The position numbers and the translations under genes are program-made. 64,000 bases of DNA from Paenibacillus herberti (GTDB taxonomy: Bacteria > Bacillota > Bacilli > Paenibacillales > Paenibacillaceae), in contig NZ_NMUQ01000004.1 of assembly GCF_002233675.1 (NCBI RefSeq), positions 242,054 to 306,053 on the forward strand. Reading direction: 5' to 3'. Below, in pieces: positions 52,503-61,340 of the stretch (positions are counted from its first letter, which is position 1; every line of letters starts with the position of its first letter). The notes below the pieces were generated by a model. The model searched no databases. It was not told the DNA's origin and was given only the letters and a program-made list of their open reading frames with translations.

Positions 52503-52848
52503 GTGGCTCCACCTCCCGCATGAATTGTTCTACATCGCGTGTCGTTCCCGACAGTTCGAATTTGCAGACGACCGGAACCTCGTAACGTTCCGAAACCTTA
52601 TCCGCGCTGCCTGCAAAGCATGTTCCCCAGTTGCGGTTGCCGCTGGCCGACACTCCCCGCAAATAATCCCGATTCTTCTCCAAGAACGCATTAACTGCAG
52701 GAGGAACTTCTCCAAAACCAGTTGTATAAGTGACCAGTACGAAAGGCTCCTCAACCGTTGTCGATTCGTTAATCTGAACGGCGGGATAACCAAGCTTGCT
52801 CACGAATTTGCGCACGTTCCCGGTACGGGATGTATAAGCGATTAACAC
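52489..52848 (-). CDS. nrdI: NrdI flavodoxin
   Basis: 119 aa. SRTGNVRKFVSKLG is the FMN phosphate loop, TYTTGFGEVPPAVNAFLEKN and GVSASGNRNWGTCFAGSADK the other flavin-contacting loops, characteristic of NrdI. It supplies oxidant to assemble the manganese tyrosyl cofactor of NrdF. First gene of nrdIEF. Confidence 0.95.
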   Translation of the reverse strand: MLIAYTSRTGNVRKFVSKLGYPAVQINESTTVEEPFVLVTYTTGFGEVPPAVNAFLEKNRDYLRGVSASGNRNWGTCFAGSADKVSERYEVPVVCKFELSGTTRDVEQFMREVEPLAAY

Positions 52849-52900
52849 AGCGGTCCACTCCTTCTCTATAATTGTCCTGAACTTGCCTCTATGATGCTTG

Positions 52901-52956
52901 CCACTAGATGTAGTATCTGTTACCGAAACTATATAGGTTAACCGCTCCAGTGAAAA
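52901..52956 (-). promoter_or_regulatory. Candidate nrd promoter with NrdR-box-like sites
   Basis: On the minus strand TTTTCA (52956-52951), 17 bases, TATAGT (52933-52928). Palindromes ACTAGATGTAGT (52903-52914) and AACTATATAGGTT (52927-52939) resemble NrdR boxes (ACAcwATATmTwGtgt). Their centre spacing (24 bp) is not the canonical 31-32. Confidence 0.45.
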
Positions 52957-52979
52957 AAGCAGATTCCTGTCGATAAAAC

Positions 52980-53240
52980 AACAAAAAACAAACCCGTATG
53001 GAGATTTGAACTTTTCCTCGTGGCTCCATCAGGCCTTAACTAGGTTGTCATGCGCGAGAGTGTTCTGGATGCTCTTGCTCCGCCTCATACCAGGGACAAG
53101 AGCATCCTGTGAAACGGTATCGCGCGCTGTCTGTGCGCTTCAGCGTCATTGTTGCGAATCTCTTGTCGAAAGACCCGTTCCAGAGAAATATCTTGTAGAT
53201 TTTGGGTCTTGACAGCTCGTCCGGTTCATGCTTGCAAATC
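52980..53240. other. Gene-free region with a conspicuous hairpin, possible non-coding RNA
   Basis: GGATGCTCTTG pairs perfectly with CAAGAGCATCC (53067-53077 with 53097-53107). Further smaller inverted repeats flank it (AGACCC/GGGTCT around 53170-53215). No ORF is convincing. It does not match any riboswitch I could recognise. 53240-53350 shows nothing else. Confidence 0.4.
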
Positions 53241-53351
53241 CCATATGTAGAGGCTAGGTGTTTAATTTACCTCAATATATTGTGGTTGTCAAGCCGATGA
53301 ACTGCTATTACCCCCCAGATCAAGAGAGGAATCCAAACCCCTTAAAGCCAC

Positions 53352-53453
53352 TTACGCACAGCTGTGAATAAGCAAAAAAGAGCCCGAATATCGGGCTCTT
53401 GATCTATTTTTCGTTGGTTATCCACAGCATTAAAGAGGCAGATTTGTGGATGA
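53352..53453. promoter_or_regulatory. Cluster of DnaA-box-like 9-mers
   Basis: TTACGCACA (53352-53360), TGTGAATAA (53363-53371, inverse of TTATTCACA), TTATCCACA (53418-53426) and TGTGGATGA (53445-53453, inverse of TCATCCACA). Two match TTATNCACA fully and two differ by one base. Confidence 0.5.
53373..53400 (-). terminator. Terminator of the TVP38-family gene
   Basis: AAGAGCCCGA pairs with TCGGGCTCTT. On the minus strand TTTTTT follows. Confidence 0.9.
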
Positions 53454-54074
53454 GTTTTTATCGACAGAATGCAATTTTTTTCGGTTCCGATACGCTTTTG
53501 TCACGCGAGTGGCTCCGAACATAAGACCAAGCGCGATCAAGAAGACAACGTACGACACAATCAAGATCCTGAGATCAGTACCCGGAAAAATAATGGAAGC
53601 GCTTAGAATGCCGAACATCCATATATGGGACAGGTTGCCGACAAGGGATGACCAGAAATACGGGACGATGCGGACCGGTGCAACAGCCGACATGAAGGAA
53701 ATCAGGTTATTCGGCATAACTGGAATCGTCCTCAGCAAAATGACCATCCAGCCGCCGTACTGATCCAGAGAGGTCTGGTATCGTTCATAGCGCCCCATGC
53801 GCGTTTGAAAATAGCTCTGAACTTTGCCATAGAAAAAGTAGCGGAACAGCAGATAGACGGAAAGCGCCGCGACCGTGCCTGCCAACCAGCTCGCCAGCAG
53901 GCCGCCAGCAATGCCGAGGATAGATATATTAATTAAAATAATCGTGGCGAACGGGAAGATGCCAAACAGCCCCTGAACCACCGCGAGGGGAATCGTCAGC
54001 AGCAAGATGGCCGGCCCGTCCAGGCCGCTGGCCAGCACGAGAGCATCGATCAATCCGTTTATTCGATCAAACAA
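53430..54074 (-). CDS. TVP38/TMEM64 (DedA-like, SNARE-associated) membrane protein
   Basis: 214 aa from TTG 54074, chosen because AAGGAGG lies 8 bases before it; an ATG further up (54188) has no such site. Six hydrophobic segments. GTVAALSVYLLFRYFFYGKV and LLRTIPVMPNNLISFMSAV are the conserved family loops (G..xS..Y...R and LR..P..P). DedA-superfamily proteins act as lipid scramblases/flippases or affect proton-motive force. The gene end overlaps the DnaA-box-like cluster. Confidence 0.85.
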   Translation of the reverse strand: MFDRINGLIDALVLASGLDGPAILLLTIPLAVVQGLFGIFPFATIILINISILGIAGGLLASWLAGTVAALSVYLLFRYFFYGKVQSYFQTRMGRYERYQTSLDQYGGWMVILLRTIPVMPNNLISFMSAVAPVRIVPYFWSSLVGNLSHIWMFGILSASIIFPGTDLRILIVSYVVFLIALGLMFGATRVTKAYRNRKKLHSVDKNSSTNLPL

Positions 54075-54233
54075 CTGTAGTACCTCCTTCCACGGAGCTG
54101 ATCCCAGTCCGCTTGAACATCTTACTATATTCGTGATGTTTCGAACAAAGTCATTTATTTCTACGTTCATGAAGGAAGAATGATTCAACTATAAAAAAAT
54201 AAGCAAATAAGCTTCGCGAAACAGTCGCTTATT

Positions 54234-54267
54234 GGAAAAAAATAACCGCCCGGATAAACCGGACGGC
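54234..54267 (-). terminator. Terminator of the SLH surface protein gene
   Basis: CCGTCCGG pairs with CCGGGCGG (one G-T), with a run of T on the minus strand. Confidence 0.85.
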
Positions 54268-54278
54268 TGAAAGGATGG

Positions 54279-57200
54279 CTATGGCCGCAGAAGATTAACT
54301 TCTGCTTGCAGCAAATGACTGTAATTGCTCACTTCGGCCTTCTGCGCCTCGTTTAACAAATTGTAGGCGGCTCTGGCGCGCTCAATGATCGGCCTAACAT
54401 ATTCTATCGGTCCATCCAACTTTATAAGGCTGATTATATAATTGACTATCTGTGGAGTAGCCTTTGGTATAGCTTGATATTCAAAGCGAACATAGCCGAT
54501 TGGATTGTATCCTGCATCGAATAGATAAAGGATGCCTGGACTAAGCACTGGCGCTGGATTAGTCCCTATCGTTCCTAGAAAGCCATCAGGTAAAGACGCT
54601 CGGTACAAGATCTGCTTACGGGCGTCTTGAACAGTCGGCGCTAGAGGCTGTCCGCCAATCTGACCCGAGATATACCGAACGGCAGGATCTAACACGGCTA
54701 GATTTGCTAATAAACGCGTATAAGAAAACGCTTGAATAGCTGGCTGGCTTTGAAGCAAAGAGAGCATGGCATCATCTTCAAAGGCAATCACGGCTCCAGA
54801 AGCAGCAACTTCAGGCAACGGTGTAAAATCGTACTTATACTGTGTTCGGTCAGTCATCTGGCCTTCGACCTCCAAGGACAACCAAATGCTCCCCTTCAAA
54901 GACGCGTGCACCGGATAGCTGAATGGTAGATTAAATAAGAAAGGCACTTCAGGCGTAGGTAAAGGCACTCCAGGCGCAGGCAAGGAAGGCCAGTTAGATG
55001 AGGAACCTCGAGCCACATAATAGGGTTCCGTATCATCCTCAGAACCGTAGACATGAAGCGCAACTCCCTGGGTGATCCCTTGTATCATTCCGCCCGAAGG
55101 ACTGAGTTTAATTCGGTACGGGCTATCGGTAAAAATGATATAACTTTCGAGGTTTCCGCTAGCTTTGGATTTCACGGTAATTTGGAGGACACCCGGAAAT
55201 TCTGGACCAAAAGTGAATCTGTACTGTTTTCCTTGCACGGGAATAGTATTACCTGCACCGGTGCTTCCAGAGGATACATAGACATCCGAGAGTTCACTGT
55301 CGTAGTCAAGACTTATGACAATCTCTTTTCCCTCAAGAAGATGTAAACCTTTGGCATTATACTGCTTGACTGTAGGGCTAAACGGCACATTCAGCGTCAT
55401 ACCTGACAAAGACAATGACTTCAGTTGCTTAGCAGCTACTTCCTGTGAAAGGATTGATTCCTTCAGCTTCAGAGCCTGCGCAAGCACTGGGTAGCTGGAG
55501 ACTTTCGCCTGCTCCTCGGGAAGAAGCGTTCCATACATCTGCTGGAGTTTGCCTAAGTATTCAAAATAGTTCATCGGTGCTGGTACAGGAAGCTGCTGAA
55601 TCAGCTTCTCGAGTATGTCCGCCGTCAAATGTACTTTAACTTCAAGCGGTAAAATAGAATACCCGATGGGACGCTTGTCGGCATTGTAATAGTAAACAGT
55701 GAAATATCCACGGAAATCCTTAGGCTCGTTATCCCAGTAGGACATGAGCTCAGTCGAGGTTCCTTTCAGCTTATACAAATGTCCGGTATTCCATCCCGAA
55801 ACTTCCGCATCTTCTATGCTTGGTGTGCGCGGCACATGAGATCCATTACTCCAGCCCACCCGTACAAATTCCGCCTCGGCCGGTGAAGGAGACAATGGAT
55901 CAAGATTAAGCTCGACCCCGTAGGTGAACTGAATATTGGCCGCTTCCATTTCCTCTTTTGTCATAGTACTCGCTTTTACACCGCCGCTGAGCTCTGCAAG
56001 CGCTCTAAAATCATACTCGACTTTTTGGCGCGGCTGCTCCGGCTGGCCCTGTTTTTGCAGGCTGATCCAAATTGATCCAGGATTTCCATTAAGCGCATCC
56101 TGCTTAATTTTATTTAAAGGACGGATACTAATGACCTTTCCGCTTGCAGATTGAGGTATAGCATAGACAGGAGCCGCATCCCCATCATTCGCGTAGACAC
56201 GCAGCATATCCCCCTCTTCAATTCCTTTGCCTGCAATGTTTATAGAACCATCCGAGGTTATATGAGCATTTTCTGCGAGTGTCCAATCATACAAAACACG
56301 AACCCAGTACCCGTTCAGCATTTCGCCATCTTTTGATCCAAGTCTAATCAAAACGTCGACTTCCTGGCGTGCTTGCTGGCGGTAACGGACTTTGCCGTCA
56401 GAGTCCAGCTTCTTATCTTCAATAAGAATATCTCCGTAAGAGGTTCTAGCCGTCACCGAGATTTGAATATCCGGGTGGCTGGCCAAGGCTTTAACTTCCA
56501 AGTCGCCCGTAACAAAATCTACAGGAAGATAAACATCATACTCTACTTCCTTAGGATCGAATCCCGTCTTGTCAGAAGGAAACGGAGTAAGCGGGTAACC
56601 TCCAACAGAAAGCTCCGTTAACAAGGCTTCCGGAGCAACTGTTGGTGCTGGGCTGCCCGTTGGACTTGGCGTTGGTGATGGCGTTGGCGTCGGTGTCGGA
56701 TTTCCAGGATTTCCTGGGAAGCCTGGGAAAAAGCCTCCTCCTCCTACAATCGGACTTGGGGTCGGACTTGGCTGCGAGCTTGGATTAGGCAGTACTTTTT
56801 TCGAAAGCGGCTCCTTTTCAAAAACAGAATCGGACACATCATGACGAAGGATTGCCTCATCAATGATGCCTTGGCCGGACATAAAAGTTTTGGCGTTCAG
56901 CAGCAGCTTAAGAATTCGACTGCCGTACTGGAGCGCAACTACAGAGCCTGCTGCATTCGGCTCAACGGTTACGGAACCAAGCTCGCTCTTTCCTTCTACA
57001 GAAAGACGTACAGCGGAACCGTCCTTCTCCACACGAACGTCGCTCAGCTGACTGTCCTTAACGTGAACGGAATGGACTCCTCCACCTCGTATGTATGTTT
57101 TCCCGGTAACTTTAACACCTGAAAGGAAAGCATCCCCTTCACCGATCGCCTTATCAAGGATAAGATCACCGCGAATTACCAAGTTCTGAAGCGTGACGCC

Positions 57201-57947
57201 GGACGCACTGATCTGTACGTTACCATTCACTTCCTGGCTGCCGGTTGAAGGACCGTACACGCCTGCCTTGTTATATTCTTTCGCAGGCGAATCCATCTTT
57301 ACTGCTTTGCTAATTGCCGTTACGGCTTCCGCTCTCGTTAACTGGCCAGCCGGTCGGAAGCTGCCATCCGGATATCCTCCAAGTATGCCTTGTGAAGCTA
57401 ATGCAGCAACATAAGATCGGCTCCACACTCCAAGGGCATCCTTGTCACTGAAAGTTGATTCAGCACCTGCGGAACCCTCCACATCGGAAGCTTTGGCAAG
57501 CATAACGGCAGCCTCCTGCCGAGTCACTTTGCCGGAAGGGCGGAATGTTCCGTCCTCGTAGCCATTCACATAGCCAGCATATACGGCTGTTGCTACTGTG
57601 CTGTAATCCCAGCTTTCCTTTTTGACATCCTTGAATGCAAGCGCTGGAGCAGCAGTTGCTTCCTTGCCAAAAGCCCGGTTGATAAGCGCAGCGAGCTCGC
57701 TGCGCTTTACCGGTTGATCTGGGCGCAGCTTGCCATCACCATAACCGGACAGCCATCCTGAGTCGACCCAAAGCTGCAGCTGCTGCTCTGCCCAATGTCC
57801 CTTAATGTCGTTGTATCCTCCGGCATTTCCGGGTTTAGGTTCCACTGCTGCAGCTCCATTTACCGCTTGTCCACCTGAGCCGGCTGCAAGTAATACAACG
57901 AGACTCGTCGCCACCCACTTTTTAACACGTTTAAGTCTGTTTGACAT
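54279..57947 (-). CDS. Large SLH-domain surface protein with beta-helix and beta-sandwich regions
   Basis: 1222 aa. Signal peptide (1-32), then three SLH domains: YNDIKGHWAEQQLQLWVDSG..., FKDVKKESWDYSTVATAVYA..., FSDKDALGVWSRSYVAALAS... (about 43-220). Next comes a ~150-residue right-handed-helix-like stretch (NGNVQISASGVTLQNLVIRG, DLILDKAIGEGDAFLSGVKV). A Pro/Thr/Gly linker (about 390-440, TPTPTPSPTPSP) leads to several beta-sandwich modules with LTELSVGGYPLTPF and LKSLSLSGMTLNVPFSPTVK, a cadherin-like theme. Attached non-covalently to the wall through SLH. Binding partner or function unknown. Confidence 0.88.
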   Translation of the reverse strand: MSNRLKRVKKWVATSLVVLLAAGSGGQAVNGAAAVEPKPGNAGGYNDIKGHWAEQQLQLWVDSGWLSGYGDGKLRPDQPVKRSELAALINRAFGKEATAAPALAFKDVKKESWDYSTVATAVYAGYVNGYEDGTFRPSGKVTRQEAAVMLAKASDVEGSAGAESTFSDKDALGVWSRSYVAALASQGILGGYPDGSFRPAGQLTRAEAVTAISKAVKMDSPAKEYNKAGVYGPSTGSQEVNGNVQISASGVTLQNLVIRGDLILDKAIGEGDAFLSGVKVTGKTYIRGGGVHSVHVKDSQLSDVRVEKDGSAVRLSVEGKSELGSVTVEPNAAGSVVALQYGSRILKLLLNAKTFMSGQGIIDEAILRHDVSDSVFEKEPLSKKVLPNPSSQPSPTPSPIVGGGGFFPGFPGNPGNPTPTPTPSPTPSPTGSPAPTVAPEALLTELSVGGYPLTPFPSDKTGFDPKEVEYDVYLPVDFVTGDLEVKALASHPDIQISVTARTSYGDILIEDKKLDSDGKVRYRQQARQEVDVLIRLGSKDGEMLNGYWVRVLYDWTLAENAHITSDGSINIAGKGIEEGDMLRVYANDGDAAPVYAIPQSASGKVISIRPLNKIKQDALNGNPGSIWISLQKQGQPEQPRQKVEYDFRALAELSGGVKASTMTKEEMEAANIQFTYGVELNLDPLSPSPAEAEFVRVGWSNGSHVPRTPSIEDAEVSGWNTGHLYKLKGTSTELMSYWDNEPKDFRGYFTVYYYNADKRPIGYSILPLEVKVHLTADILEKLIQQLPVPAPMNYFEYLGKLQQMYGTLLPEEQAKVSSYPVLAQALKLKESILSQEVAAKQLKSLSLSGMTLNVPFSPTVKQYNAKGLHLLEGKEIVISLDYDSELSDVYVSSGSTGAGNTIPVQGKQYRFTFGPEFPGVLQITVKSKASGNLESYIIFTDSPYRIKLSPSGGMIQGITQGVALHVYGSEDDTEPYYVARGSSSNWPSLPAPGVPLPTPEVPFLFNLPFSYPVHASLKGSIWLSLEVEGQMTDRTQYKYDFTPLPEVAASGAVIAFEDDAMLSLLQSQPAIQAFSYTRLLANLAVLDPAVRYISGQIGGQPLAPTVQDARKQILYRASLPDGFLGTIGTNPAPVLSPGILYLFDAGYNPIGYVRFEYQAIPKATPQIVNYIISLIKLDGPIEYVRPIIERARAAYNLLNEAQKAEVSNYSHLLQAEVNLLRP

Positions 57948-58059
57948 AACTGAGACCCCCGTCTAGACATCAATAATTTCTCTTCCATGCTTGGTTATAC
58001 CACCGCACCCGCATTCTGGCAATGAGTTTATCTGATAGTAAAAATAAGAGGGAAAACGA

Positions 58060-58093
58060 GATAAAACCCGTCCATGAACGGACGGGTTTTATC
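58060..58093. terminator. Perfect 14-bp hairpin, bidirectional terminator
   Basis: GATAAAACCCGTCC and its exact complement flank ATGAAC. It serves the YhgE-like gene on the minus strand. 57948-58059 otherwise holds the upstream region of the SLH gene. Confidence 0.88.
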
Positions 58094-58101
58094 GGGGTTG
58101 C

Positions 58102-60390
58102 TTAAACTTGTGATGCTGTTGTCGAAGACTCAACTCGCCCCGACAGATCGGTATTAATGCGCCGACCTTTGATGCCAAAGTAGAGTGCTGTCGCTGCCAG
58201 AGCAATCGCTGCATAAATGCCGAGATAGCCAAGCTGATCATAAACGACGGAGGCATCGCCGTTGCTCGCAATAGCAGCTTTAAGTCCGGTTATACTATGC
58301 GACATTGGCAACCACGGATGAACCGCCTGCATCCAAGATGGCAGCAGTTCAACCGGAAACGTACCTGCACTAGATGTCAGCTGCAAAATCATCATCATTA
58401 CAGCGATAAATCGACCCACTTGATCGCCCCAAGTAACCAGCGCTTGAATGATGAAGGTGAAGGCAAGGCTCGCCGCAAAAATTAAAGCAACAAATAGCGG
58501 TACGTTGCCAACATCGAGCTTAAGTCCGTACAGTAGAATCAGTATGGCGACTGCCGACTGACTAAGACTCATCAGTAAATAGGTAACCGTGCGGCTCAGG
58601 AACCGTCCAAGCCTTGTCGTATTGGGCTGGAATGATTCCCTCGACGAGATGACAGTTGTAAAGAACAGTGCACCAACAAATAGTGCTATTGAAATAAAGT
58701 AAGGTGCGATGCCCATGCCATACTTTTCAATTTTGCGCGTTTCATTCTCTTTAATTTTCACCGGATCGGCAAACATCGATACTGTTTCGTCGCTGTTTTT
58801 AACGTCAGCCGTTTTACCAGCCGCTTCGCCAAGCTTGCCCTGCAGCTCGCCAGAGCCATCTACTAGTTTGCTCGCGCCGTTTTCCAGCTCACCGGCGCCG
58901 TCTTCCAGCTTCACTGCTCCATCCGCGACCGTGCCAACTCCTCCAACAAGCTGGCCGAGTCCGTTCGTAAGCTGCAAGGCGCCGCTGCTGGCGGTTTTTG
59001 CGCCGCTTGCAAGCTCGGCTCCACCGCTTGCGGCATCGGAGAGCTTACTGCCGAACTGCGTCATGCCTTCGTTCAGCCCGTTTGTGCCTTTTTGCAATTG
59101 CTGTGCTCCTGCAAGCAATTGCTGCTGGCCTGCACTCAGTTGCGTGCTTCCCTGCAGTAGCTGCTGCTGCGCGGCATCCAGCGAGGATGCACCAGTCAGC
59201 AGCTGTTGCTGACTGGCTGCAAGCTCGCTGCCGCCAGCTGTCAGCCCCTTCTGCGCCGCGCTCAGCCCGGCGCTGCCTTCGGCAAGCTGCCGGCTGGCCG
59301 CGAGCAGCTTTTTACCCTGCTCGCTCTCCGCCAGCTGCGGATTCGCCCCCATCAAAGAATCAAGCCCAGCAGCAAGCTGCGCGGCTCCATCAGATACTTT
59401 GCCGCCGGCTTCCTCCGCCGCTGCGAGCGAATCCGCCAGCTTGGCGCTGCCTGCAGCCGATTGCTGCAAGCCTTCCGCCAGCTTGGTGCTGCCAGCTGCC
59501 GACTGCTCCAGGCTCTGCTGCAGCTTGGCGCTGCCTTCTGCCGAGGAGGTCAGCCCCGTAGCAAGCTGTGACGCCCCCTTGTCGGCTACCCCTGCTCCGG
59601 CGGCCAGTTGGCCGCTTGCTTGCTGCAGCTGCACAAGGCCTGAGGCAAGCGAGCCGCTTCCTTCCGCCAGCGAGCGCGTGCCGTCTTTCAGCAAGGCGGC
59701 GCCATCCGCCAGCGGCGATACGCCGTCCCTCAGCTCAGTCGTGCCCTCTGCCAGTTTGGCGAGGTTCGTTTTCAGCGTGGCGAAGCCATCATCGAGCTTC
59801 CCAGCCCCATCCTTCAGCTCGCCAGCTCCATCACGAGCATCGGCGAATCCGTCCGAAATCTCTTTAACCTGTGAAAGCATGCTGCGAGCATAAGCCTCGG
59901 TGATGCTGGCGTTCAGTTCAGCTCGGATGTCCTTTATCGCTGAGCTGCCGATCTGACCCGCGATGAAGTTATAGTCTCCGTTAGGCTCGAAAATAATTTC
60001 CGCTTGCTCGGGTTTATCGTTCATCAGAGTAGATGCCTTGCTCGAAAAGTCTTGCGGAATCGTAATCTGCATATAATATTCGTTAGCCTCTATGCCCTTA
60101 GCCGCCTGTTCAGCAGTTACAAAATCCCAGTCGAACTCCGCTTTATCCTTCAGCTCTGCGACGAATTCGCGGCCGACATCGAGCTGTTCACCCTCATAAA
60201 CAGTTCCTTTATCCTCGTTCACCACCGCTACTGGAATCTTCTCCAGCTTGCCGTAGGGATCCCATGAGGCTTCAATTAAGAAGCCGCTATAAAGAATTGG
60301 GACAAATGCAACGGCGATGAAGGAAATGGCGAGCATTGGCTTCGTGAACATGACCTTCAGGTCTTTGCCAATGGTTTTCAATGCCTTCAT
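58102..60390 (-). CDS. YhgE/Pip family membrane protein
   Basis: 762 aa. One N-terminal helix (about 16-38, AISFIAVAFVPILYSGFLI), an outer domain with PVAVVNEDKGTVYEG, then ~380 residues of tandem heptad-like units (LAEGSGSLASGLVQLQQASG, DGAAKLADSL-type) forming a long coiled coil. Five helices close the protein (about 560-750). It is related to phage infection protein Pip and B. subtilis YhgE, an ABC-2-like permease fold; cargo is unknown. Divergent from a TetR gene, the usual arrangement for its regulator. Confidence 0.9.
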   Translation of the reverse strand: MKALKTIGKDLKVMFTKPMLAISFIAVAFVPILYSGFLIEASWDPYGKLEKIPVAVVNEDKGTVYEGEQLDVGREFVAELKDKAEFDWDFVTAEQAAKGIEANEYYMQITIPQDFSSKASTLMNDKPEQAEIIFEPNGDYNFIAGQIGSSAIKDIRAELNASITEAYARSMLSQVKEISDGFADARDGAGELKDGAGKLDDGFATLKTNLAKLAEGTTELRDGVSPLADGAALLKDGTRSLAEGSGSLASGLVQLQQASGQLAAGAGVADKGASQLATGLTSSAEGSAKLQQSLEQSAAGSTKLAEGLQQSAAGSAKLADSLAAAEEAGGKVSDGAAQLAAGLDSLMGANPQLAESEQGKKLLAASRQLAEGSAGLSAAQKGLTAGGSELAASQQQLLTGASSLDAAQQQLLQGSTQLSAGQQQLLAGAQQLQKGTNGLNEGMTQFGSKLSDAASGGAELASGAKTASSGALQLTNGLGQLVGGVGTVADGAVKLEDGAGELENGASKLVDGSGELQGKLGEAAGKTADVKNSDETVSMFADPVKIKENETRKIEKYGMGIAPYFISIALFVGALFFTTVISSRESFQPNTTRLGRFLSRTVTYLLMSLSQSAVAILILLYGLKLDVGNVPLFVALIFAASLAFTFIIQALVTWGDQVGRFIAVMMMILQLTSSAGTFPVELLPSWMQAVHPWLPMSHSITGLKAAIASNGDASVVYDQLGYLGIYAAIALAATALYFGIKGRRINTDLSGRVESSTTASQV

Positions 60391-60409
60391 GATAATTCTC
60401 GTCTCCTTT

Positions 60410-60442
60410 ATGACTAAAAATCAAATTCGGTCATTTGGTCAT
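60410..60442. promoter_or_regulatory. Candidate TetR operator between yhgE-like and tetR genes
   Basis: ATGAC (60410-60414) and GTCAT (60430-60434) arms, plus a second GGTCAT direct copy at 60437-60442, just upstream of the yhgE-like ribosome site. The rest of 60443-60662 shows a possible TATACT -10 near 60578 for tetR. Confidence 0.4.
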
Positions 60443-60662
60443 AAACAACTTTATCACGCCTATTTCAAACTTGCAACTTCCAACCTTTCTCAGCTTATCC
60501 CCCGTATTTCTGTTAATTGATGAAACCCAAAATAGAGCTTGACCGTATAAAAAAGTTACGCCTGCTTCAAACTGACTGATATACTTATTCCGTTCTACAG
60601 TCACTGAGTCAATAATGGAGAACAAAATCAAGCGGAAACGCCTATCATAGGGGGCTTGCACA

Positions 60663-61244
60663 ATGTCTATAGACCGGAGGGCAGAAGTCGTCCATGCCGC
60701 CGCCAAATCCTTCACCATGTTCGGTTACAAGGCTACGACTATGGATCAAGTGGCTCGAATCGCGCGTGTTGGTAAAGGGACGATCTATACTTTTTTTGAT
60801 AATAAAGAGCAGCTGTTCGAGGAAATCATGAAGAACTTTGTCGCGGAAATTCTGGCGTTAGCTGAGAGGGCAATCGATCCCGGCAAGCCGTTTGCCGAAA
60901 ATCTTCACCGCGCTCTGCTTGATGTGCTCAACTACCGCAAAGAACATGAGCTCATTTCCCGCCTCACAATGGAAATGAAAGAGATCGGTACGGCAGCAGC
61001 CGGATTCGGCATCCATATGATGGATGAAGCGCTGCTCGACTTCGTGGCAGAGGCCGTACAAGACGCCGTCGCCAAAGGGGAGCTCAAACCTTGCGATCCA
61101 AAGCTGACCGCCTATGTGTTGGTCAAGCTGTTCATTACGCTCGTTGTGGACTGGCCAGCTGTATCTGGACAGCCATTCAAGGAAAAAGATGTGATGCGGC
61201 TGTTCGAGCTGTATTTCCTAGATGGAATCTCGGAGACCTCCTGA
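60663..61244 (+). CDS. TetR/AcrR family regulator
   Basis: 193 aa. HTH at residues ~10-55 with AAAKSFTMFGYKATTMDQVA, RIARVGKGTIYTFFDNKEQL. The C-terminal helical ligand-binding half has TMEMKEIGTAAAGFGIHMMD and FIALVV-like VKLFITLVVDWP; ligand unknown. Divergent from the YhgE-like gene, which it most likely represses. Confidence 0.9.
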   Translation: MSIDRRAEVVHAAAKSFTMFGYKATTMDQVARIARVGKGTIYTFFDNKEQLFEEIMKNFVAEILALAERAIDPGKPFAENLHRALLDVLNYRKEHELISRLTMEMKEIGTAAAGFGIHMMDEALLDFVAEAVQDAVAKGELKPCDPKLTAYVLVKLFITLVVDWPAVSGQPFKEKDVMRLFELYFLDGISETS

Positions 61245-61267
61245 AGCGCGAAACAATCCAGATTCAA

Positions 61268-61314
61268 AAAAAGGCCTTCGTTAACCGCATTGACGCGGTT
61301 CGCGAAGGCCTTTC
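61268..61314. terminator. Bidirectional terminator between tetR and msrAB
   Basis: AAAGGCCTTCG pairs with CGAAGGCCTTT with an inner CCGC/GCGG, flanked by a run of A. Confidence 0.88.
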
Positions 61315-61340
61315 CTGAATATATGCTAACTAAAGCTGGC

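Noticed and set aside
52980-53240. Cobalamin riboswitch or tmRNA in the gene-free region near nrdI
   Set aside because: Neither the conserved B12 box nor a tRNA-like acceptor/T-arm structure could be built.
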